DNA from: Isoetes taiwanensis
Lineage: Eukaryota > Streptophyta > Lycopodiopsida > Isoetales > Isoetaceae
Reading direction: 5' to 3'
Length of the DNA: 64,000 bases
NCBI GenBank assembly: GCA_021234155.1
Contig: JAJEKV010000053.1
Coordinates: 7,893,424 to 7,957,423, forward strand
Shown: piece after piece, positions 46,300 through 56,976 of the stretch
Position numbering within the stretch: position 1 is the first letter of the stretch
How the letters are laid out: the number at the start of each line of letters is the position of its first letter
Translations under genes and position numbers: made by a program
The notes under the pieces: model-generated
Databases searched by the model: none
Seen by the model: only the letters and a program-made list of their open reading frames with translations
What the model was told of the DNA's origin: nothing

Positions 46300-47994
46300 T
46301 GCAATGCATTTCCATATTAGCTAAGAATGTTGGTAGCTAGTGAAGCTCACAGTCTGTTAAGATTAGCTTCACAAGATGGCTATGTTTTGCAGATCAAATA
46401 CAATTTTTGACCAAAAGGTTTGATCAATTTTTGACCAAAAGTTTTGGTCAGTGGAATTGTTGTAGTTCTTCTAAGCTTAAAACATTTTTCTGAATCGTGA
46501 TTCTTTTAAATGTTTACTTGCATTATGTTCATGGTCATTTACGCAAATATGTGGTGTTAGTTCTCCCTTTCTCCTATATTTAAACTAAGTTTATTTCTTG
46601 CCAAAAGGCCTACATTAGGTGATCGGTTGACAACCGAGAAACGATCTGTGGGCCAGTTCTTAACACCCGATTAAATCTGTATTTTCACATCAGGCATTCT
46701 TGTTTCCCATTCCTTTTCAGACCCTTTCACCCATCGCCTATCCTTCTGCTTCAAAACCCAGACCTGCATTTTGTTTTTGAGCCATTTTTGCTGCAGGGCA
46801 TGCATCTGCTTTTGTCAAACAACAGAAGCAATCTCTATTAATAAATCCATTCTTGCATCAAATTGGGTCATAGTTAGCTCAAATCCGACTTGCCTGTGTA
46901 TCTAGATTCCTTATATGGCTACGTATGGCCGTGCACCGCAAGAAGTGCAAGTAAGGAAGACCAGATGGGAAATTCCTGGCAGCAAGCTATGGCGGCAAAA
47001 AATTCGGCAAGAACCTCAAAGACCAGGCAGGGAAACATATTTATCTGTCCTTGCTTAGGAACCAAACCGAGGGAATGCTTGCAGCAAAGAGCCATGCTTG
47101 CAGGGTGCGCCTCGCTCCCGACATGGGTTTGATTGCAGGGCAAAAAATAGGAAGATCAATCGATTTCTTGCAGAGCAAGAAAGGGGGTCTTCAAACCAAT
47201 GAAGTGCAAATGAAAATGAGAAGTGCAAATGAAAAGTTGAGTTGCACATACGTGTCAGCACCAGGATGCTTCAAACAAATTAGCTTTAAATAAATAGTGT
47301 CAAACAAAAAAGGAGACTGAATTATATACGAGTGATTACGAGAGTTTTTTTCGATAGAACAGATCTGGGCAGAGTTTGAAAGACCATTGTTGCAAGATCC
47401 GTAGACTGTTTATGCACAGTTACTGTTGTAAATCGGTGGAAAACTTTAGATTCATCCGAAATATGCACTATTACTGCAATCGGCGGATGGCTTCAGATTC
47501 GGCCGTGATCTGCTTTAGATCCGGAGTCCTGCTTCATAGAGTCCTGCTTCTATCGATCTGGCAAAGAGTATTCGAGATGAACTGTAGCTGTTGAATATAA
47601 CCTAACCCTAACATGACCGGCTCCTAACCTGCAAGATGCATAGCTAAGAAGAAATTGCGACCAGCAATGCCCCTCCCGACTTCCATTCCACAACGTAGAG
47701 AGAGCCACGTGGCACAACAAGATTGCACGGCAGGAGATTAAAAAACGACCCTATTTCCATTTTGTTTTGAGTAAAGAGAAATTTAGCGGCTTGCCTTTAA
47801 GAATTTATTAGCGCGTGCCTACGTGACACTAGCCTATGATGGACTCATTAGAACTAAAAAAATTACTACGACAGGATTGGGCGCTGATTCTTTGTTGAAG
47901 ATCTTTGGAATTTTATGCCAAAGTCGCCAATGAAAGGACAGTACCGGCGCCCCTCCTCGCCTTATTAGGGTTCAAGCTTACAAGAAGCAGAACC
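46300..47994. other. Intergenic DNA and presumed ZOP1 upstream region
   Basis: No gene is recognised. The last few hundred bases before 47995 are the likely promoter and 5' UTR of ZOP1. An AACCTAACCCTAAC stretch near 47598 resembles plant telomere-like (telo-box) promoter elements, common upstream of housekeeping genes. Confidence 0.4.
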
Positions 47995-49762
47995 ATGACC
48001 GAGGTTAGAAATTCACTCTGTGTTTGTTGATGTCATGACGTGGCCAAATCTTATACAGAATGTCACTTCTCTCTGCATTGATTTCTCGAAAATTCGGATT
48101 TTACTGCTAGACCAGTCTAAAATGAATTGGCTGCATGTTTAAAGGGACAAAATAGTTTATTTTAAGAATTCTGGTGCAATAAAATTCTTCTTCGTCCTTA
48201 TACAACAGGCTAGAAACAGCTGCCGTGCGTGAGATTCTTAATTATTTCCTCTTTCCTGCAGTACTGGGTTAGTCAAGGAAACAAATGGTGTGAACATTGC
48301 AAGATCTATATCGCAAATAATCCTATCAGTATAAGGACACATGAAGCTGGACAGCGCCATAAAGATAACGTTGCGAAGAAGCTTGCGGCATTACGAAAAG
48401 AAAATGTCAATAAAGAAAAGCAGAGGCAGCAAGCAGAGAAGGATCTTGAACGCATTGAATCAGTAAGTGTAGAGATTGGCTTCCTTGGTTTTTAAAGATG
48501 GCTTAGACTATTATTTTATTGGAGTGACAGTAAGATGGAACTAGATTTTACTGCATAATTAGTTCGTTTCTGTTTGCTATTGACAAGGGAGGAAATTTGG
48601 TTTCAGCCATTTTCTACTTATCTGTCTTGTAATATAAAAATTACACTTTTAACATTTATATGATTGTTTGTGTGCATTCCAGGAAGCCCAGAAAACATAT
48701 GCAAAGGATCTAGCAGAAATTAAAGCTTATGATGCAAGTACAACCAAAAGTGAGGCTCAACAGCATGCAGATTTATATGCTGGTCTTAAAGCTATTGAGT
48801 CACCACTTGATTCATCAGAATGGACCCATGATCAATCAACAGGGTATTATTATAATGCTTCTACTGGCGTCTACTGTGATCGAGATTCAGGCCTTTACTT
48901 CAGCGATAAACTTGGTAAGCTTTCATTTATATTTTTGTGAATAGTAGAAACACGCATTATGGCACATATACATGTTCACTAGAATTATGGCTCCAGTTTA
49001 GATGCCCATCTTTCTTTAAATTCTGATAGCCCCTTCAGGAACTGGTCTCCTTGATGTACTTGCATTAAGTTATCCCAAGGAGTGTTTCACGATTTTGTCA
49101 TAAACGAAGAGCAAATGCATGTAGTTTTGGCAGGTATGCCAAATCTAAACCATTGTTTATTATTTTATGAAGCAGATATTAGTATCTTTCAATGCCCAAC
49201 CTTGTGCTTCTCATATATGAACTATGAATCATGTTACCATTTCTGATTGTGGAGTAGTGTGATGATGTTTTGGAGGGGAGGGGAGATCATAAATTGCTGT
49301 TTTTTGGGGACAATAGGAAATTTATAGACATCACAGAAATTTATTTTGGAACAGTTGAGAGGATTCTCTTATTAATTTGGTCTCAATAACTAACCTCATC
49401 TGATTTCAATAGGTAAGTGGTCCACTCAAGAGGAGACGTTGAAAGCCATTGCTCTAGCTAGTACCTCTTCTGGTAAACCTAGTCAAAATGTGGCTGCAGG
49501 AAAGTCATTTTTTGACAAACCTGTGAAACTCAGTGGCCAGAAAACTCAACTATCAGGGCCAATCCTGTCCTCTTCCAAAACTGCTACTGTAATAGCCAAA
49601 GGCAGGCCTTCATCACTTCAGGTGAAAAGGAAACGGGAGGAAAAGAAAGCTCCCATTTCGAGTGAAGAGGCAAAAGCCTTAGCAGCAAGAGAAGCAGCAA
49701 GAAAGAGGACAGAGGAAAGGGAAAAAGGTTTAATGGGCTTGTACAAGTCATCTTATCAATGA
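47995..49762 (+). CDS. ZOP1: ZOP1-like zinc finger and OCRE-domain splicing factor (four exons)
   Basis: Exons are 47995-48003, 48262-48462, 48683-48914 and 49413-49762, all with GT-AG introns and matching phase, giving 263 residues. The first exon holds just ATGACCGAG, so the protein begins MTEYWVSQGNKWCEHCKIYI like its Arabidopsis counterpart (about 242 aa as I recall). Residues 11-36 are a U1/matrin-type C2H2 finger (C-x2-C...H-x5-H, ending HEAGQRH). A charged coiled coil follows. An OCRE domain comes next (GYYYNASTGVYCDRDSGLYF), and a conserved C-terminus carries KRKREEKK and AREAARKRTEEREKGLMGLY. ZOP1 is nuclear; in Arabidopsis it binds nucleic acid and acts in pre-mRNA splicing and RNA-directed DNA methylation. 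No stop or frameshift is seen, so it is probably functional. The intron at 48915-49412 is the longest. Confidence 0.93.
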
Positions 49763-51600
49763 TATGAAAGTATATTGAAAGGATGCATGCAAGGAGGCAT
49801 GCTTTAAAACATCCAAGATTAAGCATTGGGCATCCAGTCAACCATGACTTCAACGAGTTTATAAGCAGACTATGTAAGCCAGTATTTTATCCAGAATGAT
49901 GTCTGCCGTCCGAGGAGTCACTCCTATTTACTGCATGGTGTTTTTTGTAACACTGGAATGTTCATATTGTTTAATTCTGATTGTTGCTCCTCTTCATCAA
50001 TGGTGTCATGTTGTTATGTGCTAGATGCAGGTCCTCAAGTTTAGAGGTAGTCACTGCTTATTCTTGAATCGTGTGAAGACAATCTTATCTGATATTGGAT
50101 ATTCTTGAAGTTTAGATCCTGGCATCAGTGCAGGTCTGAGAGGAAGTTATGGGTACAAGTGCTTCAGCCAGTTAACAAGCTGTTCTTTTACCTTCAGATA
50201 AAGATGTCTTTCTAGGTGCAGCTTCCAAATTAACTATTTAGTCGTGAACATGATCCACTTAATCCTTCATTTGATTGTCAAACCATAGTGGTGACAGAAT
50301 GAGAAAAATTATATTGCATACTAATATTATTTCTCCATCGAATTCTATTATCGCTCAACAAGTTTTCATTACTTACAATAGCCTTATACATTCTCCATTT
50401 TTTTGTCCCGAGTATTACAAATCTTGAATGTCTCCAATAAGTTTGCACAATTCGTTTTTTAGCTTTTCTAAGCGTATAAAAGGAAGGTTAAAATTCAGAT
50501 TCTTATTTTGATATGTAGGGGAATTCGTAGAATGCTGATGCTTGCATCGGCATTGTCCCTGTTTTGGGCAATCGTTTCTCTGTTGCAGTTTTGGGCAATT
50601 GTTTTTCTGTTGTCTTTTGGGCAAACCCTAGGGATGGAGGGGTGAAAATAGGATATGCCCTTCGTATTCTAATTGGAAGGTGGAGATTTCAGGAGAAAGA
50701 TAATTGAATTGAGGGCTGCGCTTGACTATGGAGGAGTAATCACGTCAAAGCCTTATAAACTGCTGAGCATTGCCAGTTTTGCCAGTTCGCGAGGAGACAT
50801 GCATGCAGAAGTTGGAGTAAACATGTACGTTTGGTTTGGATTAGGCGTTTCCGCTAGGAGGCATGCATGCAGAAGTTGGAGTGAACATGTACGTTTGGTT
50901 TGGATTAGGCTTTTCTGCAGATCGATGCTTGTGGTGTAGCATTTTCCTCAGTTTGTGGCTTCATGTTTGTGGTGGCCTGCAGCGGCAACAGTCGTGTCAT
51001 AACAGCTTCTGGTGTATTGGTTTTCTCAGCTGCGAATTATGTTGCCTAACAGTTCTGCAGGAACATACTGAAGGCTATTGGAGGGGTGCTGCTTACCAGT
51101 TGCCTAACTGGACTTCAGGGTTTCAGGATTTTGATTACCATTCCATGAGGGTTTTGATCACTAAGGATAGCTATTCTGCTGGATGATACCCTTACGATGT
51201 TTGGAATTTTGTAGGGATAGATGTGGTTTCATAATGAAAGGCCTTCAGAGGGCCTGGAAATTGGCAGATGCTTTTAAGTATTTCAAGATGCAATAGCACA
51301 TGATATCGCTTTTCCATATGCAGTTTTCAGGCACACAGCTTCAGGAAGATGCAATCAAGCATTTGCTTTTGCGAAGGAAAATTACACCAAATTGGAACTA
51401 CAAGAAGAGAGCTTATTTGGGACAGCCCTGAGGAAGGAAATGGTAGAAGTAGATATGTTTGGGAAACCACGAAGATCAGGCAAAAAGATCAGGTAAAAGA
51501 TCACTGGATATACCCACTATTTTGTCTTCGTTACAAAATTCTAGCAAGATGAGGAACCTAGCACATGTTAAATGCATTCATGATTTTACATTACGAGTTT
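49763..51600. other. ZOP1 3' region and unassigned DNA
   Basis: The first several hundred bases are the presumed 3' UTR. From 50640 to 51550 there are plus-strand open stretches (such as EGYWRGAAYQLPNWTSGFQD at about 51070) with no recognised family. Confidence 0.4.
50792..50919. repeat. 64-bp tandem duplication
   Basis: Two adjacent units share GCATGCAGAAGTTGGAGT and ACATGTACGTTTGGTTTGG (50792-50855 and 50856-50919) with very few differences, so the duplication is recent. The unit is not a multiple of three. Confidence 0.85.
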
Positions 51601-51609
51601 GGAAAGAAA

Positions 51610-52440
51610 TACAGAATTGGCTAATCTTCTAGTGCAAATATATGGTATATATCTCCAGAGAGAGATGAGGCATCTTCGAATGCGATAAATGGGAATCATA
51701 AAAATTCTATTGAGGATATTCATCACGGAACAATGCTTTGCAAAGACAGTTACATAATGCATTTAAAATATTTGAGCAAATGCATGGACATGATATGATG
51801 CTGCTATGGTTACAGGTTATGCTGAAAATGATCACCTCAAAGAAGCCCCTAAATTCTTCCATGAGATGAAGCATAATGGTCTAAAGCCCACCAAACATGT
51901 TTTTGTTGCCGTTATTGATGCATGTGGAAAAAAGGGGTCTCTTGTTCAAGGTCAGAAGATACATTGCATGCAGTAGAATGGGGGTTTGGTTCAGATAATG
52001 ATGTCAATTATGCTCTGCTGAATATGTATTTCAATTGTGGAAGCTTATGCAAGGCAGCCAAACTGTTTCGCAACATGGATCTTAAAACCATTGTTTCATG
52101 GCATGCTATGATTGATGCATATGCTCAGTATGGGAAATGAAGTGAAGCCCTTCACGCACTCCATTAAATGCAGCTATAATATATAATGCATGATTCCATG
52201 ACCTTGGGCTCCATTCTGTCATCTTACAAATGTATCGCATTGGAAGGAGGAGGTTGCCATTGGTTTGTTTCACTCTGCCAAACCTACAACTTGAACCAAG
52301 AAATTGGGCACTATAACTCTGCTATTTATATTCTTCTACATGCAGGACATACGGATGAAGTTGACTATCTTATAATGAATATGACGTTTGAACCAAATGT
52401 TATATCATGGATGTCAGTACTTGATTATTGCAGAATTAAT
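51610..52440 (+). pseudogene. PLS-type PPR protein fragment 1
   Basis: PPR proteins of this class bind organelle RNAs and often direct C-to-U editing. Visible repeats: EMKHNGLKPTKHVFVAVIDA, LLNMYFNCGSLCKAAKLFRN, TIVSWHAMIDAYAQYGK, then HYNSAIYILLHAGHTDEV and EPNVISWMSVLDYCRINVN, which resembles the run-up to the E domain. Several stops and frameshifts break it (for example TAG after the IHCMQ stretch near 51975). No E or DYW domain follows, since a tandem repeat and a GC-rich foldback come next. It is a duplicate of fragment 2. Confidence 0.85.
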
Positions 52441-52462
52441 GTGAATTTTGAAACTTCATGTC

Positions 52463-52540
52463 CCCACACAATGGCTATATTTGTGGCAGATGTACAAGAT
52501 ACCCACACAATGGCTATATTTGTGGCAGATGTACAAGATA
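52463..52540. repeat. 39-bp tandem duplication
   Basis: CCCACACAATGGCTATATTT and the following 19 bp occur twice in direct succession, with a single difference after them. It lies in the decayed PPR tail. Being 39 bp, it keeps the frame. Confidence 0.85.
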
Positions 52541-52576
52541 TCCACATCTGGAGTCAGGGGAAATATTTATGGACTA

Positions 52577-52772
52577 CGTAATTGATGGCAGGGGAGGTAT
52601 TCCGCCCCGTAGGGGCTCGAGGCGGCGCCGCCAGCCGAGTGGCGGCACTCGCTGCCCCGCCCGAAAGTGCCGCCGAGCCTCTACGAGGCGGGCGGGCCGC
52701 GAGTGTCGCCTCGGCTGGCGGCGCCGCCTCGAGCCCCTACGGGGCGGAATGCCTCCCCTGCCATCAATTACG
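52577..52772. mobile_element. GC-rich foldback element
   Basis: The left arm, starting CGTAATTGATGGCAGGGG (52577), is complementary to the right arm, ending CCCCTGCCATCAATTACG (52772). Arms are about 74 bp, with one T/C change and a small indel near the loop. The centre is strongly GC-rich (GGCGGCGCCGCC, CCGAAAGTGCCGCC). It has no coding capacity and interrupts AT-rich PPR-derived DNA, which points to insertion of a MITE-like element. Confidence 0.85.
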
Positions 52773-53580
52773 GGATGTAATACCTGTCCAGGCCATGATT
52801 ACGAACAGCATAGGGCTTCAATCTGTTGCAGGGGCTTCAATCTTCAAAGCTTCCAGTGTTTTCATCTGCGATCTCTGTTTTTCTGCAGTGTTTGAAGATC
52901 TTCCAAAAGTTTTTCTTCTTCTGTGGCAATGCAAATCCCTGCTTTGAATCCCTACTCAAATCCATGCTTCGACCTGCTCAAACGGCCTGGAATAATACTC
53001 TACGCTTCCTTCATGGTGCCGATGTGCAAACAACAAGGAAGTAGTTCTGGCAAAGCTCCAGCGACGCAGGAAGGGCTTGCCATAGTTAGACTTGCAGGAG
53101 AAGATTCCGGCGGAGAAAATATATGGAAGCGGCGAAAGAGCGGCGGAAGAGTTATGGGCTATAATTTTAGCCCAAAAACACAGTAATCATGGCCTGGTGT
53201 GTATTAGAGATGGATTTATCTAAACATGTATAATTATTATACAATAGCATCTTGGAATATTCGTGTCACCGGGGCACCAATCCCGGCCGTTCATTCTGGT
53301 GTCTACCATTTGCTTCAGCGACACGACGTCTCATTTGCTTCAGCGACACGGCGTCTCTGTTCCGATGAAGTCCTAAACATTGTTGTCTGGTATATCTAAT
53401 CGGCTGTACCATCTTGGACAAGCTTCTGTGCATCTTGTTGAGATGACTTCAGTTTTTGGCATAGTAGAAAGAGTGCATCATATTGAGTCTGCCTTTAAAC
53501 CCAGGAGCTTCAAGACCGGTTCAATGCGTGTTTAGAATCTCCAGGCTTTTGGAGATAGGTACAACTTTAAGCTTCTGAGG
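52773..53580. other. Unassigned DNA between PPR fragments
   Basis: No gene is recognised. A short direct repeat (CATTTGCTTCAGCGACACG) occurs twice near 53310-53350. Confidence 0.4.
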
Positions 53581-53595
53581 ATGCGTTGAGAGCTT

Positions 53596-54362
53596 TATGC
53601 CCGAAATAGAGAATCTTCTGGTGCAAATATATGGTGTTTGTGGATCTATGCCCGAAGCTCGTGCAGAATTTGAAATTCTTTTTAAACGGAATCTATCTTG
53701 TTGGAACTTGATGAGTATGATTTGGGAAGCTAAAAAATACCCTTTCAATTTTTCAAGAAAGGATTGAAAGGGATGTGGTTTCTTGGAATGTTCTAATTGC
53801 AGCGCATATATAGCAGGGATGCATGCAGCTAGGAGGCCCAAAGTCTCTTTCAACAAATGCCAAAGAGAGATGAGATATCTTGAAATGCGATAAATGGGAA
53901 TTATAAAAGTTCTATTAAGAATATTCATCAGGGAACAATGCTTTCCTGGTCTACCATGATTGAAGGTTATGCTTTGCAAGGATAGTTTCAGAATGAGCAA
54001 ATGCATGGACATGACATGGTCTCATGGACTGCTATGATTATATGTTATACTGAAAATGGTCAGCTCAAAGAAGCCCTTAAGTTCTTCTATGAGATGAAGA
54101 ATAGTCATCTAAAGCCAAGCAAACCTGTGTTTGTTGCCATTATTGATGTATGTGGAAAAAAGGGATCTCTTGTTCAAGGTCAGAAGATACACTTGCATGC
54201 AAATAGAACGCGGGTTTGGTTCAGATAGTGATGTCAATCATTCTCTATTAAATATGTATGTCAACTGTGGAAGCTTATGCAAAGCAATGAAACTGTCTTA
54301 CAACATGAATCGTGAAACCATTGTTTCATGGAATGCTATGATTGATGCATATACTCAGCAAG
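53596..54362 (+). pseudogene. PLS-type PPR protein fragment 2
   Basis: Readable repeats include LLVQIYGVCGSMPEARAEFE, RDVVSWNVLIAAH, MVSWTAMIICYTENGQLKEA, LKFFYEMKNSHLKPSKPVFV, LLNMYVNCGSLCKAMKL and ETIVSWNAMIDAYTQQ. At least three stops or frame changes interrupt it (for example after IAAHI near 53812 and at the HLHANRTR frame switch near 54205). From GHDMVSW onward it is nearly parallel to fragment 1, about 2.2 kb away. At about 54362 PPR homology ends abruptly and a gypsy protease region begins in the same frame. Confidence 0.87.
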
Positions 54363-56974
54363 ATAATGACGCAGGAGCTTTTACATATGTTGCTAGAATG
54401 GGTAAAAAGATCATGTCCAAGGTCCTATTAGATGGAGGATCACCACTTAATGTGATGCCTCATCATATTATGAGAATGTGTGGCCTTGAGATAGACAAGA
54501 AGGCTCCAATGGTTTTAAAATCCTTCTCAAACACCAAAATCAGCCCTATGGGAATAGTTAGCAATGTTCCAATTGATGTAGAAGGTATAGTTGTTGCAGC
54601 TAATTTTGTAGTTTTTGCTTTTGAAGGAATAGAGGAGAACTCAGATATTTATGATCTGCTTTTAGGAAGGAAATGACTGTCAACAATTGATGCCAGGCCT
54701 GTGTGGTCAAAAGGAGAATGCACTATCTCAAATGGTAAGAGAAGGGTAACACTCTACGACAAGGTAGGTGAGTCTGAAGCTTTGAACTTCATTGAAGAAG
54801 ATATTCTGCTGTCAAATCCCTGTGGAGAGTTTGAGCTAAATACAAATGATCAAATGCTAAACTTAGAATCCCCTATGCAGGTAACTCTGCCAAAACAAAA
54901 GAATTTTGCTTACTTGTGGTTTGATAGTGATGTCTCTAAAAGATTAAGTGTGGCTTCCTCTGCTGCTATTCTTAAAGATTCTTCCAATAGGTTGCTTGCA
55001 AAAGTAGGCAGAATTTTTCTAAATACAACCTCTAATATGGCAGAATACAAGGCTCTAATAGCAGGCCTTCAAGAAGCAAAAAATTTTAACATTAATGAAA
55101 TTGTTATCTTTGGAGATTCTCAGCTTGTCTGCAGGCAAATATTGGGTGAATACCAGGCAAAGAATGAAGACATGATTTTGCTAAGGGACCAAGCTATGGG
55201 AGAATTGGCAAACTTCAAAATTGGGAAATTATGCCATGTGCCAAGGGAACAAAACTGTGAAGCTGATGCATTATGCGGAAGTGTCCTGCTCGAGCATTTG
55301 GCTGAGGGAGCAATTCAAGAAGAAGACTTGGATAAAAATAATGTGCAACAACTCTATCCTATATTGGTAATTAATGCAAGTGAAGGAAAAACAGGTAAAG
55401 GAGGTAAAACTGAATAAAAAAGGTCTAAATAGAGTTTTATATGTTGATGATTTATTCAAAGAAGAGAATGAGTCTTTTGTTACCAAGTTCTTTGATGAAT
55501 GGAAAGATATCTTTGCCTCGGGCTATGATGAACTGGTTGGTGTTGATAAAGGAATATGTGAGTTTGAAATAAAAATCAAGGAAGGTATGAAACCTGTGGT
55601 CCAAAAACTCAGAAGAATAAATGCATCTTTGCTTGATCTAATTAAAGACGAATTATATAAAATGAAAGATGCTGATGTGATCTAAATCCAGAATGGTTAT
55701 CTTATATTGTACCTATTGAAAAGAAAAACAAAACCATAAGAATTTGCATTGACTACAGGGATTTGATTAAAGCTACTATCAAAGATTGTTATCCTTTGCC
55801 TTTTTTGGAAGAAGTGTTGCATGCTGTTGTAGGAAAAGAAATCTATTCCTTCTTAGATGATTTCTTAGGTTTTAATCCAATAAGTATATAGGAGGAAGAT
55901 CATGGGGAACATTTGCAATGAGGAGGATGCCCTTTGGATTGATGAATGCATCAGCAACCTTCCAAAGGGCCATGGACACAATCTTCAAGGATATGCCTCC
56001 AACTGCATTTCATGTCTTCTTGGATGATCTCTGCTTAGGTACCTCTTTCAAAGACCACTTTAATTGTCTAACAAAGTTATTTGCCTTATGCAAAAAAGGA
56101 GGTGTTAGTTTAAATCCAAAGAAGTGTGTCTTTTTATGCTCAAGAGGAGACTTGCTGGGACATGAAGTGTCCACTAAAGGTATTCAGGTAGCAGAGACTA
56201 AAATTGAGGCTTTGAAGAAGCTTGCTCCTCCCAAGACACTCAAACAGTAAAAAGCTTCATGGGAATGACTAGTTTTTTGAGAATGTATGTCCCCCATTTC
56301 TCACACACCATAAATCCAATTTCTAACCTCACAGAGGTTGGAAAGTTCTTTAAGAATGAGAGCAAGCAATTTTTGGTTGATTGGAATGAAGAGTGCCAAG
56401 AATCCTTTGATAAAATCATTGATGCTATTTGTCATTCTATTCTGCTAAAACCTCCAGACTTAGAAAAGCCATTTAGAGCTTACATTAGTGTCACTAAAAA
56501 AACAAATTGGTGCAGCATTGCTTCAAGAAGACCATGTTATTTCTTTTGCCAGCAAGATGTTGTCTGATACTGAGCTAAGATACCCCAGGCTTGAGAAGAG
56601 TGCAGCTGCATTAATGTTTTTAATAGGTAGACAATGTCATCTATTGCAAAACAACCACACTCAAGTCTACATGAGGCAAAACTCTTTATCTCTCCTTTTT
56701 GCAAAAAAACAGCCTAAAGTCAAGTTGCGTAGGTGGGCTTGTAAAATTCAAGCTTACAATATTACAGTCAAAGTAGTGAACTTGGTTGAAAATCCCAGTT
56801 CTTACTTGCCTTATGCTTTGTTTGAACACGAGGATCAAGAAGGATTAAATGATGTTGATTGTGTTAGTAACTTGGTTGTTTTTCATGCAAAAGACTTGGA
56901 TTGGCAATTTGATATCAGGAATTATCTTGAAAACAATGAGTTGCCAAAAGATTTGAGTAGCAGCCAGGAAAGAT
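54363..56974 (+). pseudogene. Broken Ty3/gypsy pol with RNase H-like domain ahead of RT
   Basis: Order along the DNA: retropepsin-like region (LLDGGSPLNVMP, DLLLGRK, 54415-54676); an RNase HI-like domain of the archaeal/plant type (FDSDVSKR, NMAEYKALIAGL, FGDSQLVCRQIL, NCEADAL, about 54900-55300); reverse transcriptase (KTIRICIDYRDL, MPFGLMNASATFQ, VFLDDL, about 55680-56250); connection; Ty3-type RNase H (SFASKMLSDTELRYPRLEKS, 56530-56700). Integrase and LTRs are not seen. Damage includes a TGA at 54674-54676 where Trp is usual, frame changes near 55400, 55683, 56250 and 56515, and a TAG near 55888. The upstream joint is fused in frame to the PPR relic. Confidence 0.88.
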
Positions 56975-56976
56975 GA

